Origin: Typha latifolia | Taxonomy: Eukaryota; Streptophyta; Magnoliopsida; Poales; Typhaceae | Direction of reading: 5' to 3' | Assembly (NCBI GenBank): GCA_019914945.1 | Contig: CM034104.1 | Span: forward strand, 3,970,501 to 4,034,500 | Length of the DNA: 64,000 nucleotides | Part shown: positions 1 to 13,700 of the stretch, one piece after another | How positions within the stretch are numbered: the stretch's first letter is position 1 | Layout of the letters: each line of letters begins with the position of its first letter | Made by a program: the position numbers and the translations under genes | The notes under the pieces: model-generated | What the model was told of the DNA's origin: nothing | Databases searched by the model: none | The model's input: the letters and a program-made list of their open reading frames with translations, nothing else

Positions 1-1784
1 AGGGATCTCATAAAAAATCATCTACATTTGAGGTAAATTATGAGTCTAATAAAGAGGTCACGTAGACTGCAAATTGATGCATAGGTGATGGTGCTGGGTC
101 AACTGGCTTATGCATGTGATCCTCATATAAGGTCCGACTGCATATGCAGACTGTATATGCATATGTGCCCACATATTCACCACCAACGACCGCATCGTAT
201 ATATATGCACCCTCATATGCATAAGAAAACGTTGTCATTATAATGAAATCAGCGATGCCCATGCTGATAGGCGTTGGGCATGCCAGTGGCGTACCATCAC
301 TGGCACGAGGGGTGCCACACAGCAAGCCTCCTAACAGCAATCCCCTTGATGATGCCTTCGCAATCGACAACTTAATTTTCTATTCGACACGACCAAGCCC
401 ATCTCCTTTCTTCAGCTAGGGTACCCCGACGTGAGCGGCATCTTCTTCCTCAAGCTAAGGCACACGAGCGACAGGCGATGATGAGCGAGACGACAAGCAT
501 GATGGCAAGGCGAGTAGTCTCCCTTCCTCCTCTTTTTCTCTCCCTCTTTTATGGCAAAGCCAGCATGTACCATGCCGGCTGGTGGTCGACATAGGCCATG
601 CCACAAGCACAACCTTTTTTACCGTCTGGCGAAAACGCCGCAGGCGCGAAGCGGGAGTGAGATATTTATAGTGTTTCATAATAATTTTTTATGGATTAAT
701 CTTGTTGGTGCAATTTATCATGAAAATATTTATTGAGTAATTATATGATTAGAAAGTAGCATCTTTAGTTGGTAGAATATTATCAAAATGATTCTCCATA
801 TATTACTTTCTAACTTTTGCCTATTTATTAATTTGTTATGCTAAACTATTCAATAAACTAGATATAAATTATATATAATTTTATTTTTAATAATGCTAGA
901 CTGCATATGTGCCCACGTATGCACTTGCACACCAGATTGGTGCTATGCGGTCACATGATTGCCCACATATCGCAGGCGCTTAATACAACATTGATTTGAA
1001 CGATACTTCCTTGTTGTCGTGGTGGCATAAAGATAAATGTCATTTTAAATATTGGTACATCAACATGCGCATATTCCAAGAACTGGGGATATAATGAGGT
1101 GAAGGCTTTTTCCCCCGAACTTAATGATGATAGAACTTCGAAGGCCTTAATACAATTTTTCATAAAACAAAAGGTTATGTGCAAAAGCATTATCTCTTAT
1201 ATTTCACTGCTGATACATCTGATAAGATCTTTTGAGTGTCTCTTGTAATACAAATTGTATCATCCATATAGTGATAGTTTGATATAGACAAGGAATAGCC
1301 CTGGTGTCCAAAAGAAACTTGTACATATAGCACTGATGTACTACTCACTGAGGATATCTAAATAAGCAGCTTATCAGCTTTATAGGAACAACATGTAGCA
1401 TAATTTTCAACCGTTTTATTTGAACGACATTCCTTGCTATCCTAATTGAGGAGTAAGAATACAAGCCTCTTAAATGTTGGTACATCAGGGGTAGCAGAAC
1501 CAGTGATATAATGAGGTGAAGCCTTTCAAAAGAGAAGCCCAAAGAACAATGTCTCAGTAACTAAGATGACAAAAGCAGATCTTACATAACAATATCAACA
1601 TAGATCTTACATAATAATATCAACCTTCTCATGAAATCAAGTTTATGTTATAAAAACAAAATTTATGAAAACATAAAATTAAATAAATAGAAATAAGCTG
1701 ATATTTAATTTATAATATGAGAAAACATGTCCCATGTTATATGACTTTCATTCACATTTAACAGAATTAAGATGAAGTGAAAAC
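1..1784. other. Intron/flank to the left of the last visible SecA1 exon
   Basis: No SecA1-like exon could be found here, although about 250 C-terminal residues of the protein are still missing. This stretch is therefore probably part of a long intron. It holds AT-rich sequence, a patch of mixed GC-rich sequence at about 380-660 without a convincing gene, and two diverged direct copies of a segment at about 991-1112 and 1416-1528. Both copies contain a 'TTTGAACGA' stretch, 'TTGGTACATCA' and 'GATATAATGAGGTGAAG'. The open frames present have no recognisable protein similarity. Confidence 0.5.
991..1528. repeat. Diverged direct repeat, two ~115-bp copies
   Basis: Copies lie at about 991-1112 and 1416-1528, in the same orientation and about 425 bp apart. 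Shared blocks include 'TTTGAACGA', 'TTGGTACATCA' and 'GATATAATGAGGTGAAG'. The copies are clearly diverged, so the duplication is old. It may be the remains of a transposable element, but no terminal structure was identified. Confidence 0.5.
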
Positions 1785-4700
1785 CTGTATCCTGTCTCCA
1801 CCAAAGATTCTGAAGATGTTGTCCTCAAGACTAAGGAAAAAACGAGAACTTCCTGGATCCCCTTGCCTGCCACTTCGACCACGAAGCTGTGGGCACCAGG
1901 CAGAACATGTTGACGAGTCAGATGGACAAGGAAGAGAATTTGCATTATTAACCTCTGCATAGAAATGGACAGCAAAATGCATGCAGAGGGAACATTTGGT
2001 GGAAACATAGCATCAAACAATTATATATGAGTGATGATGGTGTTGAGTGAAAGCATGTATGCTTTAATATATCGAGTTAGACAGAGAACTATTCTAAGCT
2101 AAGATGATACTTCAATCTGAACATCTGTCATTAGAGCAGATCCTCCAAGACAAGAAGGATAAGCATCGGCATAACAATAGTGAAGTGCGTTTCCAGACAA
2201 TGTATCAGAGTGATAACATATAAAATTTTGGATATGCATCTTCATTCAAAACTACATGTTATTGAATTACCAAGTGTGAAGAAAATTGCAATAGAAATAC
2301 CAACAAAGTAACTCGAGTATAATGGATAATTTCACGGTTTGGCTTTACCTGATTGTCAATCCTACGAGATTCATGGCGTTCTGTTCCTACTACATGAAGC
2401 CCACCTGCTAAAACAACCTGAATAAATGTTCCTAGTTAATAACTATAACAGGGCCCCTTTAACAGTACCTAAATTCCAATCATGTGGATAAAACGGACCT
2501 GTTTTCTTTCCTCTTCAGTGTATATTTTATATTCCTCAATTATCTTGGTGAACGCATCCCTCAGCTTTGAAATGACTTCATCTCGTGTAGGCCCCTAGAA
2601 TATTGTAGAAAAGCATAACCAAGTCTTATATGTAACACATGTTGTTGGAACCATTACCAGTAGAATATCATGAAAAAACACAACAAAAAGCTTCACAAAG
2701 CAGAATAAAAGTTATAAAACAAATAAACAATCACCATAGGCCACACATCCTCAACAAAAACCATAGAAAACAAACAATATTGGTTCAGAATAATGTCATA
2801 TCTGCAGTTCTACTTTATTACAGAAAGAAAAAAGAAGACAGTACTTTAAAAACTTGAGATTTTACTTCAAAAAGATATGTCCTTAATGCTAATTTATTTC
2901 ATAATATGATATCTATAAGAATGCACATCAAACATAATCAAGGTAAAGTACAAATGAAATCCTTCCAAGTACAATTTACATTGTGAACCACTTCCGAGAG
3001 AAGTTTCTTGCAGGAAAAAGGTCATATGCATCTGAATGAATCCAATTAAACTACAAAAGAAATTCCAGTCATCAAACTTTATTAGCCATTCAAATCCGAG
3101 GGACATTTCAAATTCACAAGGTGAAATGATCCAGCACTGATCAATTGCATGCCAACCATCTTACCTCTCACTGACGAATTTCAACCCTCATAGGCACACT
3201 AAGATGAATGTATGAAATGCCAACAGAGTTATGAACTAGCATTTTTAAATAGAGATTCTCAAAAATGCATTTCAATTCCAGAAATAATCTAGTCACCATT
3301 AACTCATACAAAACTGTCCAAAAAAATATGCAGCACCGGCCGGGAATATGGCATCAATTTTCAGAGGGTTGAAGGTTGATGGACAATCACAAGAACTTGT
3401 CAAATCCTAGCCATTAAATTTTTAGTTGCACCATAGACAACCCATATTGATGAGAAAAGACTTGCAAAATGATGAGGGTGATGATTTTTAATAATTTGTG
3501 ACAATCATTTTGTAATTTAGACCAGCTCATCATCAAGAGATAGCTTCACTAAAATATGTACTGTCCATTTGACTTCCATAATTCCATTATATCACCATTA
3601 TGTTAACTGATCAGACATAAAACCTTTCAATTGAGTTAAATATTACACATAACTCGGAATAATATTGATATATCATTGTTCATATTTGTACTACCTTCTC
3701 ACATGTGTATGAAAGCCGCTCTTCTGCTTCTAGCTCAGTCAATGATCTCTGACCCCATGTTTTGGCAGCTAATTCCACTGCATCCTTAGCAAATGATATT
3801 GTGTCTGTAGAAAGGTTGCACGGGAATAAACTTTCATTCACCTGAAAATAAAGGAAGCAAGAAAAAATGAATTCATGCAGTAAGACTGAATCCTATTTCA
3901 TAAAATTCAATATGATAACTTCATTCACAATTCTACCTTCCAAGTTTTCCTTGGTGGAAGTTTTTTCACAGATACAAAGACCCCTTCTGTTGGCTTGACA
4001 ACTCTGTGTCATATATATCATCATAGAACCAGCGTAAATAGAGTTATGGTAGCATAAATGGTGATTGCAGTATAATTGTTGACCATGAAGATTTAATGAC
4101 AATTAAATGGTGTATTATCAAAAGTAACTACCTTGGCATAAGCAACTCTCGCAACTTCAACCTTCCCATAAATTCAGCATTACCTCCAAGGATAATATCT
4201 GTACCACGTCCAGCCATATTAGTGGCAATTGTCACAGAACCCAGGCGCCCACTCTGTGCTACAATTTCTGCTTCCCTTTCCACATTCTCTGGTTTTGCAT
4301 TTAAGACCTAAGGATAACACTAATATAGGACTTTAAACTATGAAACAAGGATTACAAACTTCATGCTTATTAAAATAAATTAGGTGTATAAAATTATAAA
4401 CTACTAAACATTATGCATTCCATAGGAAAGCACATAGAACAATGGAAAACCCTCTGGTACTAGTAGACTTTAAGAACATTATTCATACTATTCTGAAGAA
4501 CTCTGCTCAAGCAGCAACAAATTATTAAGCAAATAAACATACAAAGGAGCCAATGGATCCCACTTTAAAGAAGATCTCACATCAACCAATGAGTCTTAGA
4601 TATTTGGACTTCATATTCGAAGGCTGAATATTTGGAGTCGAATTAGACTAAAATATCATTTCCATCAGAACTGATGGACAATGGCAACATAGGGCCTGTA

Positions 4701-7700
4701 CAGTAGAGAAAGCATACTACCAGTTGCAATAATAAACAATACACTGATAAAGAGTCCACCTGTTTTATTTGGAAAGCTGGTAAATAGGTTACATCTCTAA
4801 ATTATGCTCAACTGAGTTTTCTTAGCTTTAGACTTGGTATCTCATACTTACAGCAAGATTTTCAATTTTCAGCAGAAGTGAGAAAAACTAGGCTTTTCTG
4901 TCATTTCCTCGGGAAATTTGTTTGTCTAGGTCTTGAAATTTAATTTATTAATGTCTGGTACTACCAACTAAAGATCTCTCTAAAATTGCAATACTTGCAG
5001 GATTATCAGGTTGAACCTTTTTCAGGTTCTTTTAACTCTTGTAACATTTAGCAGTTAGTTTACTACCAAAGCTGTGTATGAATCTATGAAAGTGAATGCT
5101 CATGGATCACATTGTCACATCTGATAAAATCAGAGAATAAGCTGTTAAAACAAAAGGTAAAACAAATATACTACACCAGTGTTTTTCTAAAAAAAGTATG
5201 CAGCAAACAAGGTAATAGACGAAAAGTAAAAGAGATGTACCAAACTAGTGTTTGGCTACCTCACCTCATGGGGAATTCCTGCTTCACGTAATTGTTCTGA
5301 TAATAAATCACTTTGTTCAACGCTGGTTGTACCAACAAGCACAGGGCGGCCAGTCTTGTTCATTCTTGCTATCTCCACAACAACAGCTCGCCACTTTCCA
5401 TTTGTTGCCCTAAAAACTACATCTGAATCATCCTGCAAAATGGAGATATCCTTACTCCTTAATACTTGAGATAACAAATTATGATGCATGTTATTTAAGC
5501 TGATGCCAAGAAAGGATTTCTTTTTTATGCAAACAAGAAGCAAACGTGACTTTCTTATGCAGCATGTGATCTACACACTTTTGATTTTTAATGTTCTTAA
5601 CCTCGCATGGCACGTCTCATTCAAGTTCTTTACATTTGACATAGTAAGATATTCAGTCTATTGTAATCAGTATTTTTTATTAAAGTAGTATTAGTAGGAT
5701 AACTAGAGATCTACCTAGATTTCATATTCACTTGACAAATAATTGGTCAGTAAAACTTAAACCCCTTTATTTGACCATTTTCCTTTCAATGTAGATTTCC
5801 TGTAATGTGACCTTTCTAGCCATAAGAATCTCCATCAGCCCAGGACACCACTTTTCACACTAGTAGCACTGTCAAAACTCAAAAGCACAATCTAGATCCA
5901 AAATTTTCATATATCATAAATATACAATGATACATACTCAAGAATCCACCAGTTAACTAAGGTTATAAAGCTTTAGGAATTCATCTTTTGGGGTCAATTT
6001 TCAGGTTGTAAAGTAGAATTTATAATCTTTTACAGATATACTTTTATGCAATCAAATTGTAATATGTGGGGACCATGAAATTCATTATTCTTACCATTCA
6101 TGGGCACCTTTTTCCCTTCCAAAAGTCAGTTGTCCTTTACTCCTTTTCACAGATAAGTACATTTTATGATTTTAACATACAAATCAATTGCAGCTTCTTG
6201 ACCATAGTTTAATAATTAAACCCCAAATATTCCATATGAATCTCATAAAGAGTTAAGAAGGTATGCCTTATGTAATGACATAACAGATATGTTCTGCTAC
6301 TTTGATAATCATATCATCATGCAGGATATTGTTGTCAACTGACCATATTTAATGAATGAGAATATATAACCAAACTCCTATAAATATTTGAAGCTTCAGA
6401 AAAGTTTTACCTTTCTTATCATTGGTTTGTTTGTAGGAACAATTGTAACTTTTAGCTTGTAGATGCTCTCAAACTCAGTACTCTCAGTTGCAGCAGTGCC
6501 AGTCATGCCGCAAAGTTTGGGAAACTGATAGTTGGCAAACGACAAATTAGACAATCTTTGTCAGGAAAAGGTTTGCCCAATCAGCTCATTGAAGGCAGAA
6601 AGGTAAAGCCCAATAAACATTATATGTCCTGCTGGTACAGAGATAGTGGAAGTGAAACATGAAACTAGGCTCTTACACCATAATAAATGCTTCCTATTTC
6701 CTATAGGATAACAATAACAACTAATACAACAATTCTGTTTTATCTTTGTCAGTGTAGGAGAGGAAGTTTGGAAGAAAAAAATGAAATCAAACATAAGCAT
6801 TAGCCTCACCTGAAGAAAGAAGTTCTGATAGCTGATTGATGCAAGTGTTATTGTTTCGTTCTGAATAGGAACACCTTCTTTTGCTTCAACTGCTTGGTGA
6901 AGACCATCACTCCATCGTCTGCCCTGCCAAAATAATAAAATCATAAATAAAAGTCTAAAGAAGGTCAAGGCAACCTAAGGAATATGAAATATTAAAAAGT
7001 ACTACAATTTATGCTTGCTAAAAGCAAAGGTTATAGAAAAGACAGATCCATTTTACAGGAAAAAAAAAGGTGAAGGTAAAAGACAGAGGACACTTAGTTA
7101 TGCAAACTATCTTATGTCTAATTCAACTGGAAGAGCTCGGGGATAAATAAATGCACAGTGAAAAGAATAAGTAAGTAATCAAACTGTCAAGTAAAAGGAT
7201 AAAGTTTCTTGCCCACTTTCTTTTTAAAAAAGGATAAACTAGTGCTAGTTTCCATGGTTTTCCATCTAAGAATTCAAAAAATTGATAAAGCAGCTGACTG
7301 ACCTTGTTAAGAGAATCTGATTGATGGTATTTGTAGAATGTAGGCTGTAACATCTAGATCATGAGTCTTGGATAGCCTATATCAGCACAGGAACTAATGT
7401 TCACTTAGTTATCCTGCATGAATATGCCTGTCTTGACTAGGGTCTACGGATCCATTGCTTTGAAAACAACCACTTACCGTCAAGCCACCCGTCTTAGGTC
7501 TGCCGATGTCCACCTTAACTTGTTATGTGATGTCTTAGTATGCCAATTGAGCTTGAAATTCAAAATGAATGTAGATGCTGCAAGATTTTTTATTCTAATG
7601 GCTTATTACAGTCTTAGTAGAAATGTAATAAATTGATATTGCATTTCATTTAATTTATGTATAGTCTAACTGTTCTTTAACTATTTCTTTTTTTGTATGC

Positions 7701-10700
7701 TTATTTTAGGCATTCGCCCGGGCATTCGCATGAGCGCATAGGTGCTAGGTGGCCCCTTCTCCTCCCATCTATTGTCTACTGTCTTCTAAAACATTTAGTA
7801 TATCAATAGAATCTTGATATTTGAGGAAGTGAATCATTTTCAGTTACAGGAGATGAGGAGATGTCCCTCTAATTTATTCACAACAGGAAAGGCATACTCA
7901 CTTGCATCACGCGGCCTGTGAACTCATCCACAATAAGAACTTCCTTGCCACGAACAATATAATTTACATCTCTAAGAAAGAGCTCCTTTGCTTTGACTGC
8001 ATTTAGAACATATGAAGCCCATTGTTCACGAGGATCATATAAATCTTTTATGTCCAAGATCTCTTCAGCATCTTCATAACCTTGCTCTGTAAGTAGAATA
8101 GTTTTCTGCTTTTCATCAACCTAAAAAAGAAAACCTTATTATAGGGAACATGAGAAAAATTGCCCATTAGTCAACAAAACCTTTACAGGGATGGAATATC
8201 TTTCCAGTATATTCAATATTACTTAGCAAAAGGGAAAGCAATCCTAGATTTCATCTTCCAGCAAATTAAAGAGTCACTTCAGGTAGGAGATTATAATATG
8301 CCCAGATGAAGCCGTGAGTAAACAAATAAGACGAGAGCAATAGAGTCTTATTGAGGGAAAGACGAGATTTCAGTATTAACAAAGATGGACATTAAGTACC
8401 CTACATCAAGTAGTTGGTAGGGAATTTTAAATTGATTTAAAAGCGTATATAGATTACAATATGCTCTGTTTCTTACAGTGTAATGAATATCTCGCTCAAA
8501 AGCAGTTGCAATCTTTGCTGCTTTGTAGTAACGATCGCTCGGCTTTTCAGCAAGGCCTGAGATGATAAGAGGTGTTCTTGCTTCATCAATAAGAATGGAA
8601 TCAACTTCATCAATGATACAGTAGTTAAAGTCCCTCAAGACAAGCTCATCAACAGTCTGTAAGTATTAAAATCCAAATCTTGTCAGAAAAACCCTTAATA
8701 TGTCAAATAAAATTCAAGATTTGTCAGCTTTAGAAGACATCTATCACAAGAAATACTTTCAAGACTTTACAATAGAACAAGGACTGAAGCATGGAATGGG
8801 TAGAAAACTTACCATGGCAAGATTATCCCTTAAATAATCAAATCCAAGCTCACTGTTTGTGACATAAGTTATATCATGTGAATAATTTTCTCTCCTTTGC
8901 TCGCTTGTCATATTCTCTGTCAACACAAGACATGATAAAGATAGAAATATAATTCATGTTATGTTATCATATTAAGAAAAGAAAGGAATATTATTGGCTA
9001 AGGAATACATCAATAGCATGTTTCTGCTTTCTAGAACAAATCTGAGGGAAACATACGTAGAATTCAATAAAAATAATGTCCTAAAATATACCAGACTTGC
9101 ATAAAGGACAATGCATATTTGACTAAAAAAATGCACTGGAAACAACTTTGGAATTCAACAAGAAAGAATAACAGCCTAAGATATGCCAGAGTTGCATAGG
9201 ACACAAGTTTGTATTTTGGAATCTGCTAAGACCCAAATCAAAGCCGAACATGTCTGACTAGGAAGACCTTATGAAAGATCTTATCTAGATTGGGCGCAAT
9301 GCTCCATTTGAAACTTTACCCGATATCCCTTCCCATTAATAGGTTGCTTGGAGCTGGGCAGGTTTGGACCAAAATAGAATAACTGCTAAGGTGAGATCCA
9401 AATGGCCATGTTTGATTCCATCAAGTTGATTCTGATGGACCTAATTTCTAATCCCAAGAATTTCTTCCTATTTTGTTCATAATTATTTTGATTTAGATCT
9501 CCATTACCTACATAATGTCCAGTACATATATAAGTTATCAATTGAGCATCATCTGGAACCACCCACCTCAATCAACATGATTAATAGAGATGAAATAGAT
9601 AATTCGTCTAATTACACCATCGACATTTGTGGTAAGAAGGATATGACATACGTTGGATTAGTCCAACCTGCATTCCCAGGAATCTAGGAACTTGACCAAC
9701 CCATTCACAGTCTCGTCGTGCAAGATAGTCATTCACAGTAACAACATGGACTCCTTTCCCACTTAGTGCATTCAAATAAGCTGGCAAGATAGCAACAAGT
9801 GTTTTTCCTTCACCAGTCCTCATCTCTGCTATTTCCCCCTTATGAAGAACAATTCCACCTACACATCCCACAACCAGAAAACATTAGAATCACATACATC
9901 AATGACTTGATATTAGATGAATATTTTCATTTTCTAATATGAAACACAACTAATTGAGTTGAGCAGAAGCCAAGTTTCAAAGAACAAGAAAAGTGAGATA
10001 AATATATATATTCCTAGACAGATAGCTCCAATAGAACTGTGCAAATATGCCAACTTTCCTACCCAATTTTAACTTAGGTAATAACTAGCTTCAATCCCAG
10101 TCTTAGGCTGAAATCAAGGATAACTGAATTGAGAAAGCTAGCTTCAATAGAAGCTCCCTTATCCATTCCATAATTTTTTATTATACATGCATCATCAATT
10201 TGGATATGCTTCCTTGTTTTATTCTCAAAAAAAAATTCTTTGTAATTATTTTTCGTCTGAACAAGAGAAAATACTCTACACTGTCACTGAAGAGAAATGA
10301 ATGACAACATAGAAGGTAAAGTTATAAAGAGACCTTAACTGCTCACAACTTCATGTATCATTTATTTGCCAAAAGGCCCAAAACTGCAAATCAACTGGAG
10401 GAGTTATTAATGTTATAGCAAAATTCCATAATTCCATCCATTATTAACTGACTAAACAAGTAACACTTCTCTATGTAGAGAACTGCTATAGTCTACGGTC
10501 AAATCGGTTACATGGTGAAACAAACATGATTATTAATCCCATTACCAGTTAAATATCCAAGAAAAATTTTGGACAAATATAATGATATTTAACCAAAAAT
10601 AACATAATCAAAGTGCAGCCATGAGATAGAAAAAATGGCATCCAATACTATATCATGTTAGAATATAAAATATAAATTACCATTCTATAATAGCTTAGGC

Positions 10701-13700
10701 CCCCGTTGGATTCAGGATTTTCTTTCTTTCTATTCTAGATTAGAAAAGAAACATTAAATGTTCCCTATGCTAGATTAGAAACATTATTCAAATTATTACA
10801 CACATAAATTCAATTACAATATTACTCTTGATTAGAATAAAATTATTTTAAAAATCATCTCCTCTTTCTTTCTCCTACCATCTATTTATCTCATTTCACA
10901 AACTAAAAGCCCCTGCTCAATTTTTCCACTTATCTCCTATCTTTTAACCTACCTATCTCATTATATACTTACAAGTATGCCAATGCATACTTACAAATAT
11001 GTATTGCATAACTAAAATAAATGAGAAAACTTCAGTTTAAATCTATATATCATATCAAGGTATTTGAGTCAATTTTCATTTCTCATTTAAATTTTATCTC
11101 AATTTTATGTCACATCAAAAGTAATTATTACACCACATTACAAGTAAACATTAGAATACTCTACTCGTCAGAGGTACAATTTTTTAAGAGTAAGAATTTA
11201 GAATAGCTATCTTAGATTTTTCCTTAATCTCAAAGCAAACGAGACCTTAAACTTTTAGAGCAGTTAATAAGTTTCCATTGTATTCGTTAAAAATTCTGAG
11301 TTTGAATCCTGCCAGCCCATCTGTTGTTTAAAATATTAAAATATTCACCCATTTAAGTCGAGCCCTTTTCTTAAGCCTATCAAAATGTCTCAAGCCCAAA
11401 AATAGGGGGGAGTGTTATAATATAAAATATAAAAATAACTGTTCTCTAACAGCTCAAGATTTTAGAAAGTTGGTAATTTTTCATGCCCAATACTAACAAT
11501 TTGCTTAAATCTTGGAGGTTCGATGATAGTTCTAGCATGATCCAGAAGGTCCAATAAAGAGCATGAGCACGAAAAGCATACCTATTAACTGAACATCAAA
11601 AGGACGAAGCCCCAATACTCTCTTTGAAGCCTCTCTTACTACAGCAAATGCTTCCTGCCAGCAATATGAGGCACTAATTAGATAGAACATATGGCTCTTC
11701 ACAATATGAGGCACTAATTAGTTGTCACTACCAATATATACAGAAGTTTGCAGTTTATTGATCTATTTTTTATGATGAATGTAGCTAAATGAGGTCAAAG
11801 AGAGTGCAAAAGGCAAACAAGAGGTTGACATAAAAAAGGTCAAGAAAAGTTCTCAAAAACATATTGAGAATAATCATTAAAGAGGCAAAAGGAGAACCAG
11901 AGGTTGCAAAATGTCTGATACACCTTCGGAACCATAAACATCCTGAATCAGATAAAATAAATAATTGGGCCAGCTACATTTTGGCTACCCGTGCTTTGAG
12001 CCATCAAGCAGCCATCCTGAAGCTTATTTCTTTTCACTAAACCCCCATGGGAGCAACTGTTATACAAGCATAAACCAAAGTAAAGATGGTGGATATATGC
12101 CTTCCTCCAACAAATCCTCTACAAATAGGGTTTGGAGAGCTTCTATTGCAACCTAAGGTACTGATAAAGTTGAGACAAACACATCCTTGGAGTTAAAAAG
12201 CAAGCTGGTTGGAGAGATCATCCTCCACTAGAGCAGGACAATTTTCAGGGCCAAGGAATTCTGTGTTCTCCCATACAAACACTTTTCTCTCCCTCCCACT
12301 CTCTTTAGGAGTGTTTTTTTAATAATAGGGTTAAATTATCCATGAAAATGATTTATTGTTGGAAAATTTAGCCGCATAAACATCTAAAGAACTATTAAGC
12401 TTAGACAGAAAACCAAGTATTTGGATATCGGTTGTCACCATATAGCATTCAGTGAAACAAACTAAAGTTCAAGGGGGCAATGCAATTTTAGGCCAAACTA
12501 TTGGGAGGTAAAATTTAAGACTTTGTCTTAAGTTCCAAAGTTAAAATGCCACTTCTTCTCCCAGCAGACCTACAAGCGAGGTTTGACTTGAGATTGTTGG
12601 ATCATTGGTTAATTTGTAATATAATATTCAGGATATTATCTCTATCTAGTTTCTTTCTTCAAAAGTTTTAAACTTATTCTTCTTTTCCACACATTTCTCT
12701 TCTTTCTATTGGCTGGGGTCTAGAATATTAAGGAAAACCGGCAAAGCTGCTAATAAGTAATAATTTAAATTTTTAAGTACTAAAATCAAAGTTTGAAACA
12801 AATTTACAGGACAAAATGATAGGTTACGGAACAATTCCTTCAAGATCTGAATTTATTGCAGGAAACAGTCCGAGCAACCGAGGAAAAATATTCACCAAAT
12901 ATTCTGCCGTAGTCAAAAAATTACGAAACCAAGTGGAATCGATCTGTAACTCCCTGATCTACGTTTTTTGTATTTACACCCTTCGCATATTCGAACTGCA
13001 ACTGGAACGAAAACACGATATATTGCAGATGATAGTGGTAGTGACGGGTGGAGTGGAAGTTAGGGTTATGAATGATAATGGAGATGAGGGTGGATGGGTG
13101 ATATTGTTTAAGGGATAAAGACGAAGAGGAAAAAGTGGTCGAGATCCCAAAGAAGAGGGAGGACTCAACAGACGAAAGAGATTAGAAGTTAGGAGAGACC
13201 TTACCAATGGTAGAAGTGATAGGTTAGTGAAGAGAGAGGAGGGAGATTAGGATAGAGAGAAGATAGAGAGGCAAGAAACCAATATTCCAATAGCATAATA
13301 ATTTTGGCTGCCATCCACACCTTTATAGAGACTAGCCAATAAGCCCTAATAACAATAATTAACCCTAATTCTAGTGGACTCCCGCCGATCGCGTTCAAAC
13401 GCACAAAAATCTTTCTCCTTTGATGCAAACGCGATGTAGGTGTTCAAACGTGTCCAATCGCGTTCGAACGCGCATTTCATGTTCTCTGTTTTTGCAAATC
13501 CGATGCAAGCGTTTACAAGGGCGTTCGAACGCGACCTCTTCTGCTCGAACGCAACTTACAGAAATTTTATTTTAATAAAAATAAACAACTAATGCAATAA
13601 GAAAAGACTCTAACAAGGTGTATCACAAAACAAAAGAAAACTAAGTTGTGAAATTTGATACCAAGAATTTGCCTTGACATGCATCATGATAAAGCACTAT

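Noticed and set aside
38..370. 110-codon minus-strand frame
   Set aside because: No domain or family resemblance, atypical composition, and located in repeat-rich DNA within a probable SecA1 intron.
12816..13207. 100-codon plus and 77-codon minus frames in SecA1 intron 1
   Set aside because: They overlap each other, have repetitive composition and show no recognisable protein.
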